Shown in pieces: positions 1 through 12,835 of a stretch of DNA of 64,000 bases. The translations under genes and the position numbers were made by a program. The notes under the pieces are model-generated. The model made no database searches. It was not told the origin of the DNA and saw nothing but the letters and a program-made list of their open reading frames with translations. The stretch spans positions 1,988,001 through 2,052,000 of the forward strand of contig JAQFVV010012395.1 of the NCBI GenBank assembly GCA_028023455.1. Reading direction: 5' to 3'. The DNA comes from Epiperipatus broadwayi (Eukaryota > Onychophora > Udeonychophora > Euonychophora > Peripatidae). Positions within the stretch are counted from its first letter, which is position 1. Every line of letters begins with the position of its first letter.

Positions 1-1486
1 GAGGTATTGCAGCAATTTGTGATGAAATTGCAAATTTGTGAAAAAGAGATTACAATGGAGGTAGATAATGGCTTAGGGATACTTACAATGTCTGAGGTAG
101 ATTGAAGTGCACTATCAGCTGTTGACATTAAGATTAATATAGAAGATGTGAACGAAAACACATTGAAATACTAAGGTGAATAAAAGTGTCAATTATATAC
201 CGCAAGAAAATAATAAAATTATTACAGTATATAATAAAAAGTAAAATTATCTTTATAATAGTGTAACGGTCAAATATGTGCATTTGCGCAACAAAACCTA
301 GAACTCTGATAGATCATCCTAAGGCCGACCAGGTTTACGGTGGTGGAAGCCACGGCTCTGGCCTAACCCTAGTTCCTCTACCATTGCTCATAGACTTACA
401 ACCTTACAAATGACACAGTTGAGGTCACAGCAGCATTTCAATTCTTCATGTGCCGGCAGTAGCTCAACAGTAGCACATAAGACGGGTAACAATGGGTATT
501 TTGTATATCATATCTATATAGGTATCATGTGGCACACTTCTCATTATAAATTATATATAAAATTTCAATAATCATTATAAACTTAACTAGTAATTATTAA
601 CTAAACTTGAGTCGGTGAGCAAGACTAAGACAAAAAAACTAGATTAAATTTAAAATCAATTTAATAATTTTCAATGTAAACAATTATTCAAAATTATAAT
701 AAAATAAGTAAAGGTTTGGTTTCACACGCAGGTGAATAAGGGGTTTTACAATTGAAAAGGGTTCACACGTAAGTGATGTATTATGGGTAGCAATTTTGGA
801 CGTATGGATTCAAGTAGTTTGGTTTACATATATAGGTTAGTTATTTAAGAGTGATTTTAATTCTTTAACACAACTAACAGAATTTAGAGATTTTGCATTT
901 CCATTTTACGTATATATATATATATGTATATAGCCTCATATCACACGCAGGTGATATTATGCAAGTTACAGTTAATTATTTATTTGGCTTATATATACAT
1001 ATCTCTATCACTCGCAGGTGACAAAATTATAATACATAATATTTTGCATGAGCTGAATTTTAATTTGGAACGATTTGACTATGCTCATGGTTATTTAATT
1101 TCTATGCCCGGTTTATGCTATAAGGATTTAGATTTGCCATATTAGTGGAAGTGATAATTAATTTTGAGAGAACATAATTTTACATATTTTAACTAGCACG
1201 AATACTTTAATATATTCTCTACACAGTAAAATACTATTTAGACTGGATTCTATATCAGATCAATGCTGAATTAATTACTTGAAATGGCGGGTTGAACTGA
1301 CTAACGGATGTTAGACTTCAGAGACAAGTGCGTAAAGAAAAACATATAACTCTAAGTCTTATTGCGTCTCATATGTGCCTTATTCATGGGATTCTTACCA
1401 AGTAACAGTTCCCTAGGACTGATTCTCATTGCTGTGGTGTAGGAGGCCATTTTAGTTCGGCAGATCGAGCAATTTATAAGAATATG

Positions 1487-1573
1487 GGAGTCTTACGCTC
1501 TGAATTGAGTCTCATGCTCCTTTTACGGATGAGGAATGTGGAGTCTTACGCTCTGAGGTGAGTCTCATGCTCC
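1487..1573. repeat. short tandem repeat, two 34-bp copies at 53-bp spacing
   Basis: Two nearly identical 34-bp blocks lie at 1487-1520 and 1540-1573. Each starts GGAGTCTTACGCTC and ends GAGTCTCATGCTCC, so each also contains a nested imperfect direct repeat (GAGTCTTACGCTC / GAGTCTCATGCTC) and can close on GGAG/CTCC. Function unknown. Confidence 0.8.
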
Positions 1574-2700
1574 ATTATAAGATATACGAGATGGGTTGGC
1601 GTGTACCAGTCACCATCTGAAAGAATAATTGCCCGAACTAAAGGTAATGGTACAGCGCGACGGCATGCGACCATTAAAGAAATACAACAATAAGAAAATA
1701 CGCCGTAGCGTTTCGTAAGGACACATATGCACCACTGACTAGGTAATCATATTTAAAATTAAGACGCTAAATACAAGTTTCTTTCATGAAACTATCCCAC
1801 ATCAGTTCATGTTACAGTACTCTAAATAGTGCTAATAAAAGGGAATTTATGAATCCAATCTACAAAGTAATCTATATAGGCTTTCATTTAATTAGGTTAA
1901 GGAGGATTTACAGCATATGGGGAATTAAAATATAAACTTATAAATTTATGCTGTATTTATATCACTTTAACTAAATATTTATTTAAAATATCAACTTAAA
2001 AAGCAAATCTATATTAAGGTAATTATACGTTTGTAATAACTTTTAATTATAGACATTTTATCCTTTTCAAAACAGAGCTTTTTATCCCGTATATAATTAT
2101 ACGTTTTATATATATATGCGCACTTACATATATATGCGAGCGAATCTTTATTTAACACTCGCGAATAGTTTAATTTAAGAATAAAGCTCGGTTTTGCAAT
2201 TTTATAGCATAAACAATATAATGTAACTAAATAGTAATAATATTGGCATAGATCAACTTAAGAAATGCAATTTTAAATCATAACAAAAATTTAAACAAGT
2301 GACATTTGATAATTGTTTATTTTAAAATGAAAGTTGTGCAATGTTCGCTAAAACATGTTTGATTTAGTTTTATAATGCTATCTCAGAAATTAATGACTGC
2401 AAACATTATCATTAACTTAAAACATATATAAATTATCATAGAAATCTTAAATATTATTTTAAACCATTATTATATAAAAGATTTAATTTCTACATTAAGC
2501 GAATTGAAATAGATAGCATTTAATTATTTATAGTTAAATCAATGCGTAACCAAATCAAACTATATTTTGCGAGTAAACCCAAAACATAAAATCATACAAT
2601 TTCATTAATAAAGATATGTGTGAATGCGCGTATTTTAGATCATAAAAATAATAAAGCATAGTACAACTAAAATACATTAAATCATTTAATATTTCAAATC

Positions 2701-2910
2701 ATTTAATAATTTATCTATCAGGTAAATCATTTCTATCAATTAAATTAGTATCAGTTATTATTTCAGTTATATTTATTTCAATTATCATTAAATCAGTTTT
2801 ATCATCATCTCAGTTTTACAATCAGTTTATAATCAGGCTTAAATTAGTATCATTATATCAGGACTTAAATTTGTATCAGTTTTATCTTTATATCAGTTTT
2901 ATCAGGCAAG
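2701..2910. repeat. low-complexity ATCAGTTTTA-rich tract
   Basis: The words ATCAGTTTTA, TTATCAG and ATTATCA recur irregularly about every 10-25 bases. It looks like a decayed simple repeat and has no coding content. Confidence 0.55.
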
Positions 2911-3539
2911 ACTCTAGGGTTTAAAATACAGTAGTTAATAATTATAATTTAGGCGAGTTCTTAGATTAAAGTTATCAAATAAAATATACATACATTTCAT
3001 TTACATATTAAGATGGCCATTAATTTGAGGTTAAGCTAGTATTTACTAGGAATTGATTGAAGGTTTTAGATTAGAAGAGTATTTACCATAGTTAATCTTG
3101 ATGTTTCTCTGCACTGCGGGTTCCTTTGAATAGCGTGACATCTTTTAGGTTTTTACGGTGATCTGCTCCTGGTCTCGGCTTAGATGGTTGTTCGCCCGGC
3201 AGGAGGCTAGATTCGAAGCCTTTTTACCCCGACATTTTATTAATTCACTTTATTAAACTATGTCTTGATCACTCTTAGAAAATATTTTACTGGCTTCTTT
3301 AAAGATGGCTGCTACTTCTTTTATATCCTTACCCCCCCCCTCTCTTTCATTACTTTATTTTCCTAGAATTGTTTTCTGGTCCGTATGGTAATTAGCAGTT
3401 ACGGTAGAAACCTGCTTCGTTAAATTTAAACTAGGTCAAAAAAAAAAAGCCTATTGACGTAATAATTTATTCAGTTTTCCAGGTTTTATTCCAAATATAA
3501 ACTTTTAATTAATCTAATATCTGTAAAGATTAATTATAT

Positions 3540-3557
3540 TGGCGACCGTAAGTCGAG
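3540..3557 (+). promoter_or_regulatory. primer-binding-site-like sequence of an LTR element
   Basis: TGGCGACCGTAAGTCGAG starts with the TGG expected opposite a tRNA CCA end, and TGGCGACCGT is a common start for Ty3/gypsy primer-binding sites. It lies about 0.5 kb upstream of relic gypsy pol on the same strand. There is no clear CA-ended LTR next to it, so the call is tentative. Confidence 0.35.
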
Positions 3558-4057
3558 AAAACAAATCTAAGATTGAAAAAACATTTTATTATATATGTAA
3601 CTTGACCGTTCTAATTTACCGATATATGCAGAATTTATACAATTTTGAAAATATATAATTTAATAAATATAGAAAATTATAGAAAACGAAATGTTTTACA
3701 ATCTATTGACATTTATATTCTTGCATATATGTAGTCTAAAGTTACACATACAATTAGTTTTTCACCTAGCAATTATTAATAATCTATATATGTGCGTATT
3801 TTGGTTTTATGAATATAAATGAATATTGCAGTAAATATCTAAACATATACGCACACACACATATGATTGAATCGTCAAGATTTAAATTTAGGTGGGATTT
3901 ATTTAGATTACTATTATTAAATATACGAGGATTGGTGGTATTTATATATGTATGGATACTGCTATATAGCACATATAGCAGGTGAAAAAGTCAGATTGAA
4001 AAACTGACTGTTTCAATAGTAAGGAATAGTTCTGTATGATAGGAATTCAAGATAGTA

Positions 4058-6440
4058 TTGTTAAAAAAATTTCCCTCGAATAAGAAAACTCTAAGTAAAT
4101 ATCCAGATTTATTCAGTGATGAATTGGATATAATAACAACAGGCTCAGTAGAGATCAAGTTAGTTGAAAAGGCATGTCTGATTGTGTGCAAATTACATTT
4201 ATGCAGAAAACAAGTCAAGAAAAAAATTCAAAGATTGATCAATAATGGTATATGAATACCAGTGAAGTGTCAAATGTCCCATACCTATAGTCATAATAAC
4301 AAAACCCAATGGTGGAACTTTCAAATATATGGGGATTATAGGATAACAGTAAATAAGTATTTAGATAAGGGAGCATATCCAAGATCTAATGTGAGAGAGA
4401 TATTGGCCATTCTTCAAAATGCATTACATTTTGTGAAACTGGATCTTAATTTTGATTTCCATTAAATACTAATGATGAACAAGTCAGTGGAAATATTAAT
4501 GCTAACAAAGCCTGTGGGATTATTTAAACACAATCAGCTACCATTCAATATTTTAATGGCACTGAATATATTTCAAGCTAAAATTAATGCTTTATTAGAG
4601 AGATCAGATGACATATCTTACTTTGATGACATACTTATAACAGCATGCTTGGAAGAAATATTTAGTCAAAGACTTTAAGGTATGTGAGAAATTGTGGAGA
4701 GTTGGAGTCAATTAAATGCACAGAAAAGCATGTGAAATAAAGGACATAATGATCTCAAACAAGAGTAAGTGCCCATCTCCCAAGAAAGTAAAAACCATGG
4801 AAAATATGGCTAAACCAAGAAGCATGAACACCAGGCATTTTTGGGCTTGATAAACTATTTCAAACCCTTTCTAAAGAATAAGACTAAAGTAGCAAAATAT
4901 CTTTTATGAATTATTAAAAAAAATCAAAAGTGTCAGTAGTTAAAAATGAGGAAGCTTTTATACAAACTAAAACCCTACTGTCTTTGGACAAATTACTGGT
5001 TTATTTTAAGAAGTATGCTTAATGACAAATGCATCAGAATGAGGTGTGGCAACAGTTTAATGCCATCCATGTTACAATGGTGAATGACCTATAGCCTATG
5101 CATCAAGGATCCTTTCTAAAGATGAGAGAAATTATAGACAAATTGACAAAGTGGCCTTGGCTATCATGCTCACCTTAGTAAAATTTCAATAATATATATT
5201 TGGTAGATATTTTCACATAGTAACTAATCACAAGTCATTATGGGAATATTAGTGAATAATAAGTTAGTACCTGACTATATTGTGATCATTCAATTATCAG
5301 CTGTCATATAAGAAAAGGTAAGAGATTCCATATACTGATGCTTTCTAGAAATTCAGACAAAGATGAACCACAGTCTAACAAGACAGAAATGTCAAACATC
5401 TTAAACAGAAATACACCAGCAAAATGGTCAAGGGCTGACAAAGGGTACTAGCTATTAATAGGCTGGACTAGAAATGGCTGATGACTTAAGGAACCACAGT
5501 GCCTTGCACTTGCTTTTTGGATAAATCATAAGTTGTCAGTCATTTAAGGGTCTTGAGATATCAACAAAGGGTAGAGGAAAAGTTTGAAGACTATTGCACA
5601 AAGGTCATTCAGAAATTGTGTGAATAAAAGTGTTATCATACAGCTACATTTGGTGACCAAAGATAACTCTTAAACACATTAAGAAATGCAGAGCTTTTGA
5701 GTCTGAAATGAGTATGAAATCCAAGGAGTATACACTGTGGTCTAAAGCAACTAATTTATGGCAGAAACTTGACCGATTAGACAGGTCCAATCAATGGAAA
5801 ATTACTTCTCATACTCATAGATGTATAGTCTAAATGGATGGAGTATTGCATGATGAAAAATACAACTGCAGATGAAACCATATTAAGTTTGAATGCAGTT
5901 TTTGCATGCCATGGATTACCCAAAATAATTGTTTCTGCTAATTGTGCTGGATTCACTACTCAAGAAATAAATTTTTTCCAAGTATAAATGCATCAAGCAT
6001 ATCTGTGAACCCCCATACCATTTTGAATCAAATGGACTGGCTGAGAAAGCCATTCAACAAATTAAGAAGGCTCTGAGAAAGACTAATAATATGAACATGC
6101 AACAATATTTTATGACACTATGTTATATTAACATACCATACTGTCTATGGTTACAGATAAATCTTTAGTCAAATTGCTGATGGGCAGAAAATTCTGTATA
6201 AAACTAGCAATGTTACTTCCAAAAATGGTTGAACACTTTCAGTATAATAATGAAACCAACATATATGTAATAAGTGATAATGTTTGGGTATACAATCTGA
6301 ACAAAAAAAAACTGAATTGGAGATGTAATCATCAATAAACTAAGTGATAATGTTTGGGTATACAATCTGAACAAAAAAAACTGAATTGGAGATGTAATCA
6401 TCAATAAGCTATCCAAACAAATTGTAATCATTCTAATACA
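4058..6440 (+). pseudogene. Ty3/gypsy retrotransposon pol relic (reverse transcriptase to integrase)
   Basis: The stretch reads as a broken gypsy polyprotein. 4058-4255 gives the N-terminal reverse transcriptase linker (FPSNKK, then SDELDIITTG). 4262-4465 gives the GDYRITVNKYLDK block and VKLDLNFDFH, a match to the usual C/R-GDY and KLDL motifs. 4472-4678 gives GLFKHNQLPF and the active-site block YFDDILIT, where Y-x-DD is preserved. Integrase is visible from about 5840 to 6340: GLPKIIVSANCAGFTTQE (a D-to-A change at the usual SDNG position), then LLMGRKFCIKLAMLLPKM and a DNVWVYN tail. Gag and protease are absent upstream. Many stops and shifts show it is dead. Confidence 0.85.
6271..6410 (+). 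repeat. 70-bp tandem duplication inside the gypsy integrase relic
   Basis: A block starting TAAGTGATAATGTTTGGGTA occurs at 6271 and again at 6341 with near-complete identity over 70 bp. It duplicates the DNVWVYNLNKK coding stretch, so it arose after the element lost constraint. Confidence 0.9.
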
Positions 6441-7572
6441 GAATGGAACAGGATATTGGAGACATATAAACCATGTCTGCTAATGAATCACAAAATACAT
6501 CCAGTTTCCTGCAGCACTACTAACTGATAAAGAAGAAATGACTAAAATCTGAAGAAAATGAGAAATAGTTGACACAATACCTGATGAAAAAAATTGAAGA
6601 GACAACAATAGTGAAGCTGAATCAGTAATAGAATCACAATGTGAGGTACCTATATAAACAACAGAAGAACATAGATCGCCCAGGCCTCAATGTAAAAGAC
6701 ACAGACCTAAAAAAATTATATAAGATTATGTGTAAAATATAGTAACCTGCTTTCTGGAATGAGAGGAGATTATTAAATAGGTATTTATTAAAAAACAAAA
6801 AGAGGAAGTAAATAAATTATATAGATAAATAATTAAAAAGCTGGAATTGCATTGATATAAAATATTTAATTAAAATGTAAATAGATAAATTGAGGAAATT
6901 TAACTTGTACAAGCTAAAATACTAATTAAATTTAAAACAAGCAAAATTAAACTGAGAAAACACCCACCACCCAAATTTTAATTACTCCAGAAAACAAAAG
7001 GACTGAAAGGACCATGTGTTCTTCTTCATCATCTTCAAGGCAACTGTGACACAAGAGTGAAGCAGCAGAAAAAAAATCAGAAGATGTTTTATTTTCAGGA
7101 TCTTGGCTCCTAAAGGTCAATAAGCTGACTAGAGCTATAATAGAGCATCCTGATCACATTATTATTTTAAATGCTTTAAGGGCTTCCAGGTTTAAAGGAT
7201 AGTGATGATGATAAAGTTAAATATACTGCCTTTAGTATTTTCTTATTAGTGAATTGACTTAATTAGTAAATGTTTTATTTCTAATTAGCTGTGATTAGCT
7301 TATATAGATTAGAATGGTGCTTGATTCATGTATCTCTCTATATATTATACTTGTATATTTTAATGTGTACATTGTAAAAATTGAAGTCAGAGTTGTTGTG
7401 TTCTTTGTGCCCTCAAAATCTTTTATTCCATACTAAATTTGTTATTCTTACTTTGAGGATCAGTGAGCTAAGACATAGCATTTTATGCAATTTATACTCT
7501 ATATTAATAATGCAATTTACTCTTAATATACTATAACCTAATTGAAACCTTTAATGTATATGATTCAGTAAA
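6441..7572. other. AT-rich DNA without a recognisable gene
   Basis: The first part may hold the degenerate 3' end of the gypsy element. I see no LTR boundary, no coding stretch and no repeat shared with the rest of the window. Confidence 0.5.
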
Positions 7573-7950
7573 CCCACCACTCTCCACACTATCTCATAAC
7601 ATTGATACACCTGAACACATATATGTTGAAAAGATAAATAATCACCAATATACGTATTTCATGCTAAACCAGAAATCATCAGTTGGTCCAGATTACCATC
7701 TCTATACATATATGCCATAAGTGCTCAGATATATATTAAGATAGCCAATCCTCACACTTTAATGGACAGGCTTCAATCTTCAACAGACCATCCAATTGAA
7801 AATCTGATGATGAAATGCTCAAAGGCCACTCTGAAGCCAACATTCTTGTCACACCCATGTTGACCTAAGGTCAATCTGACCCCTCATGTACAGGATATAA
7901 TCCATTTAATACATATACAAGGGATGTGCAGACATCTCTACTATGTAATA
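7573..7950 (-). repeat. hammerhead repeat family C, solo copy
   Basis: The reverse complement matches the 488-bp unit seen in tandem at 22.1-23.0 kb over most of its length. Shared landmarks are the hammerhead block, the block around GGACAGGCTTCAA, and the ATCTGACCCCTCATG block. The copy is divergent, consistent with an old insertion. At its right edge it runs into the palindrome at 7951-8074, which seems to come from the start of a further unit. Confidence 0.8.
7644..7687 (-). ncRNA. hammerhead ribozyme motif, family C (decayed)
   Basis: On the minus strand: stem I ACCAA, core CTGATGA, stem II region, GAA, stem III ATACGTAT (a perfect 8-nt palindrome), then A as the nucleotide before the cleavage site, then stem I TTGGT. 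All core bases fit a type I hammerhead with very short stem III. Stem II carries a T-T first pair and a T-C mismatch, so this copy is probably weak or inactive. Structure seen in the sequence; activity not tested. Confidence 0.65.
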
Positions 7951-8074
7951 ACTGAAACACACAGGCTTATTATATACCTGTGTCTATATATGTAATATAT
8001 AGGGTATGTGAGCACATATACCCTATATATTGCATATATAGATACAGGTATATAATAAGCCTGTGTGTTTCAGT
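7951..8074. repeat. 124-bp palindrome (foldback hairpin)
   Basis: ACTGAAACACACAGGCTTAT at the left is mirrored by ATAAGCCTGTGTGTTTCAGT at the right, and the arms of about 59 bp pair almost fully around a few-base loop near 8012 (GAGC). The left arm continues family C sequence, so this is a fold-back derivative of that repeat. Confidence 0.9.
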
Positions 8075-8089
8075 TATTATTATTGTGCG

Positions 8090-9478
8090 TAAATTTTATT
8101 ATATACTTTTTTTTAAAGAAATACATTATCCACATATATTCATACCTCTAAATATTTATTTAAAAACTAAATATAAATCATTTAAGATCTGAATTATTAA
8201 AATATATATATATATGTTCTAATGCTAGATATAAGTCACTAAATATCTTTATTTGTTTAGGTTCCCTCTCTCTTCCACTTATAGTTATTATAAAAACTCT
8301 TTTATCACAATAATGTTAGATTAAATTTTAAGATAAAAACTGGTCCACTTTTCATAAACTATTTCAAAATATATTTTTTCATAGCAATCAGGTTATTAAA
8401 ATTCAGAACAGCTAAACAGACTTTGGAAAAAACTTTTAATGGTACTTCAAATTTAAAAACTAAATAAATAAATAAGAAAAAGTAATGTCAAAATGACAGA
8501 TTTTACAAGCTAGTTGCTTTTTTAAAAATAAAAATTGAACTGCTTTTTTTTATCAGTAATTTATATATGTGTGTGTATGTGTTCCCTTATCATTTCATGA
8601 CTAAACTTTTTAAAATCTATTTCGTATTTTCATTTTTTTGAGTAATTTATTCTCTTCATTTTAACTAATCATCTATCTTTCAAATTTTTACCAAGATATT
8701 CTAAGATCATATTCATACCATATTGTTTTTCAAATGCAATAATATATAATTGGATATATGTTTTCAATTATTCCTAATGTTTTTTTTTTATCTTTACAAT
8801 TTATTTTCTCTACACCTCTTTACAGATTCTGCATAATATAAAAATTATGACTCATCTGGAAATCAACTTTTATTACTTTCCTCAAGTCTCATGGCACTAG
8901 TGATGCCCATAGATGTTTAATGCATTTATTTCTCAACTATTTCAAGTTTTGTAGATGGATTGAAAAAATGATAATTTTAGAGACTTTTTTTTTGTTAGTG
9001 ATACTAAAAATTAATCAACCTATTGTAAGATATGGATAAATAAATGCAATTGTTTACAGCTTAACACTACAAGTTCTTCAATATTTTTTTTTTCTACTTT
9101 TATTTTTTATTTAATTTTTAGTGTAAACTTTTTTATATATTTAACAATTCTCCCCCAAAATTTTTTGGCATGCCGTTTTCAGTGCTGAATTTTTTTTTTA
9201 CTTATTCTGAACTCACATTCACATCTGTACAATACATTAAAGAATATGCATATATCTAATACATCCAATTTGGTTTAGACACTAATTAATTTGCTTTTCC
9301 AAATTTTGATCACAATCCAAAAACTATTTTTTTTTCTTTAGACATCTTCATATCTAGGGATATTAAGCTCTCGGGTATAAAATAATTCCCATGTTGTTCA
9401 ATTTAGTTCAATATCTTAACTATTGACTTTTTTTGATAATATTAATGTATAACCCATATATGTTTGCTTTAATCCATT
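8090..9478. other. AT-rich DNA without a recognisable gene
   Basis: Only homopolymer T/A runs and short (TA)n and (GT)n tracts are visible. No coding similarity was found. Confidence 0.5.
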
Positions 9479-9826
9479 TTTTATAACAATTCTTCATTTT
9501 TAATACAATGCTTACATATCACCCATCTAACAATGGTTTCAATTGCCCCTGGAATCTTCTTCAGAACTTTTTTATCTTTTATATATTCCAACAAATTTTT
9601 AATATTCCTTATATTCTCCATGTATCCAATCATCACATACACAATATATACATATGTATCTTCTTTCTATATCTAAAAAGCAAAAACTTCTTATCTTTTC
9701 CAATGAATTATTTAATTTTAACTTTTCCTTTTTTGCATTGCCTTAATTAATTAGTCCGCTTTTTATAACAATTCTTTATTTTTAGTACAATACTTAAATA
9801 TCACCAATCTAACAATAGTTTCAATA
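9479..9826. repeat. inverted copy of the 282-bp repeat
   Basis: This stretch is the reverse complement of the tandem units that follow. It contains one full unit plus the start of another, for example the block AACAATTCTT at 9486 and 9769. The orientation flips at about 9827. Open frames of 80 residues in this family are mirror images of each other and are not convincing genes. Confidence 0.85.
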
Positions 9827-10640
9827 TAGAAAGAAGAAGATATATATGTGTATATTGTATATTTGTTTGGATTCATAGAGAATATAAGGAATATTAAAAA
9901 TTTGTTGGATTATATAAAAGATAAAAAAGTTTTGAAGAAGATTGCAGGAGCAATCGAAACTGTTGTTAGATGGATAATATGTAAGCATTGTACTAAAAAT
10001 AAAGAATTGTTATAAAAAACGGATTAATTAATTAAGGCAATGCATAAAAGGAAAAGTTAAGATTAAATAATTTATTGGAGAAGATAAGAAGTTTCTACTT
10101 TTTAGATATAGAAAGAAGAAGATATATATGTATATATTGTATATGTGATTGGATACATGGAGAATATAAGGAATATTAAAAATTTGTTGGATTATATAAA
10201 AGATAAAGAAGTTCTAAAGAAGATTGCAGGGGCAATTGAAACTGTTGTTAGATGGGTGATATATAAGCATTGTACTAAAAATAAAGAATTGTTATAAAAA
10301 ACAGATTAATTAATTAAGGCAATGCATAAAAGGAAAAGTTAAGATTAAATAATTTATTGGAGAAGATAAGAAGTTTCTACTTTTTAGATATAGAAAGAAG
10401 AAGATATATATGTATATATTGTATATGTGATTGGATACATGGAGAATATAAGGAATATTAAAAATTTGTTGGATTATATAAAAGATAAAGAAGTTCTGAA
10501 GAAGATTGCAGGGGCAATTGAAACTGTTGTTAGATGGGTGATATATAAGCATTGTACTAAAAATAAAGAATTGTTATAAAAAACAGATTAATTAATTAAG
10601 GCAATGCATAAAAGGAAAAGTTAACATTAAATAATATGTT
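9827..10640. repeat. tandem array of 282-bp units, about three copies
   Basis: The block GAAAGAAGAAGATATATATG recurs at 9829, 10111 and 10393, exactly 282 bp apart. Units 2 and 3 are almost identical and unit 1 is more diverged, which points to recent unequal exchange or amplification. One plus-strand frame gives EVLKKIAGAIETVVRWV in each unit, which could be a fragment of an old transposon protein, but I do not recognise it. Confidence 0.9.
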
Positions 10641-10984
10641 TGCTTTCTTGTTTAGTGCATTTAAAATTAATTCTCTACCTTTTTCAATGTGACATTCCAT
10701 ATCTTCTGTTAGTGATTCTTATTCCACATAGTGATGCTCACAATTTTTTTCTTAATCTCATTTAGTGTTCTTTCCAACCTTTTCCATATAGTATAATAGA
10801 TTTCATGTCTCATCATCAATTTTCAATAAACTGTCAAGCCATAATGTTGTCATTGTTTACAAATCATTAGATAATTGACTAATTATAGATTAAATTGAAC
10901 TACTATATAAATTATTTTCATACTATCAAATTAATTTTCATTATAATTAAAATCTTTATAGGTGTATTTTAAAATTATTGATCA

Positions 10985-12228
10985 TGTAGCAATGCAATGC
11001 ACTATGGCTTGTCCTTTCTCGGAATCAGGAATTTCTCAGCCACTATGCCCAGAGAAATCTGTTAGCCACCTTACCTTCCATTCCCCCACTTAAGTTTTTT
11101 CCTTACTCTTCTTTATCCTGCTCCATCTCATTTCCACAACATTATCTTTATCCACTCCATGGCCTTTATATCTAAATCCCCCTACCTTTTTCCAAAACCA
11201 GCATAAAAATTAATAACCCATATTCTATATAATCACTTTGTTTATATTTATTCTCCTAAAACTTCATTATTTGTACCATTTCTGCTTGTAAGAATTTATA
11301 TTCAATTAGATGAAGCCTAATATTTTTCATGCCTTCCTTACATAACTTGCAGACTAACTCTCATAACATTTATTCATTTATATGTATATTCCCATGTTGC
11401 TAATGATCCTGTTCGAGTCTTAAACAGTAAAATACTTTCCTTGCTATTATCATAAATAAACTCACACCCAATATTCTGTTTACTTCTATATATATTTAAA
11501 CTCTGTTTACTCTCCATATTAGTTTTTCATCTCTCCAACTCCTTATTTTTTATTAATGCTTCTATTCTTCTATCTCATGCCTTGCCAGTATAACATGCAA
11601 CAATTCTTTTAATACAATCACCCCACCTTTTGTATAAATATACTGACATAAAATCTTTATCCAAATATTTGGCATATTATACTATCTTCTTCACCAATCT
11701 TGTTGCCTGTCCTTTACTCATAACCCAATTAAATACTATTATGGCTATTTTTTATTGTCCATAAATTACAATCTACCAAACATTTTCATTTTGTTTTTCA
11801 CATTTCTCATATAAAAACATGACCATCACATTTTCCTTGAATTGCCTCCTTTGCTATCCACATATCTTCCTACTTCTCTTTGTATTGTTTCCAAGTAATC
11901 TAACACCCTTTATTAACACATAACACATCATTATCATAAGTTAACCTACTACTGCCACTACCTTCCATACAATTCTTGGTACATCATATTTTGCTTCATT
12001 TAATCAATTTTTTCTCCCATTCATCCAATCAATTCCTCTGATTACTTAAGACAATTCCCAAATAGTTATTATTTTCCATATTTAACTTTATATTCCGCAA
12101 TAAAAATTCTTTCTCTTCTTTTCCCCCAACATTTATCATCATTACATTTGATTTTTCTTCATTAATTAATCTTCATCTCTTTATCCGCTCTTGTGCATGT
12201 ATTCAGCATAACTTTCACATCTTTCCTA
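10985..12228 (-). pseudogene. LINE reverse transcriptase relic, C-terminal half (left of the NUMT)
   Basis: On the minus strand, broken frames continue the element whose RT start lies at 12836-13400. After the NUMT they read TCTRADKEMKIN and EEKSNVMMINVGGKEE, the thumb-proximal block after the catalytic box, then NNNYLGIVL, the usual LG box of non-LTR elements. Further on are VPRIVWKVVAVVGLTY and a C-terminal domain. The 3' limit near 10985 is set by where recognisable sequence (GGCATAGTGGCTGAGAAATT region) ends. The reading frame is shattered. Confidence 0.75.
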
Positions 12229-12818
12229 TTTTCTGTGCATATATGGTGTTAAAATAATATTTGAACCTACATTATTATGAACAATGGGCTTTATTTTTTG
12301 TTGACAATTGGTGGGATAACTGGAGTTGTCTTGTATTGCATGATACTTATTATGTTGTTGCACATTTTTATTATGTATTACCAATAGATGCAATATTTTC
12401 AATTTTAAGAGGTAATAGTTCATTGATTTTCTTTAATTCTTAAGATTAGAATAAATCCTATTTGGTTAAAAATTCATTTTATATCAATGTTTTTAGGTGT
12501 AAATATAACTTTTTTTCCTCAGCATTTTTTAAGATTAGCTGGAATACTTCGTCAATATTCAGATTATTCTGATGTATATATATTGAGAACTATTATTTCT
12601 TTAATTTGAAGGATAATTTCTTTGGTTTTTTTTTTTTATTGTTTGAGAAAAACTAATTAGAAAATGATTGATTATATGGGGAAATTAGGTTTTTAGAATG
12701 AGATCGTAGTATTCCTCATGATCATAAGTTACATGAGTTAAGAATATTGAAAAATTAATATGGTAAGGTGAAATGAGTTAATGTTTCAAGAAGCATCTTC
12801 TCCTTTAATGGAGCAATT
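12229..12818 (+). pseudogene. nuclear copy of mitochondrial DNA (cox1 end plus cox2 start)
   Basis: The plus strand encodes the last part of cytochrome oxidase subunit I. Seen are YGVK-MFEPTLLWTMGFIF, then after a shift [11 protein letters not shown], then [15 protein letters not shown], and [41 protein letters not shown]. Residues normally found between the VVL and LHD blocks are deleted. From 12760 a cox2 start follows directly (MVRWNELMFQEASSPLMEQL, reading TGA as Trp). TGA inside the frame and AGG at a conserved Ser position agree with an invertebrate mitochondrial code. Frameshifts and deletions show it is a dead nuclear copy. Cox1-cox2 adjacency without tRNA-Leu is a host clue. Confidence 0.92.
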
Positions 12819-12835
12819 AATTTTAATTGGATATA

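Larger units (their letters stand above)
1..3539. other. gene-free AT-rich region, possible LTR or 5' part of an LTR element
   Basis: No coding region can be supported in this stretch. Several short pieces recur: a CACGCAGGTGA-type motif near 727, 942 and 1012, a 53-bp tandem repeat at 1487-1573, and a low-complexity tract at 2701-2910. Its right edge meets a primer-binding-like site at 3540, and relic gypsy pol begins about 500 bp later, so the stretch could be all or part of a long LTR. I could not find a matching second LTR in the window, so this is inference. Confidence 0.3.

Noticed and set aside
9508-10552. 80-residue frames at 9508 (plus) and 10310 (minus)
   Set aside because: They are the same repeat in opposite orientation, and most units of the array do not keep the frame open.
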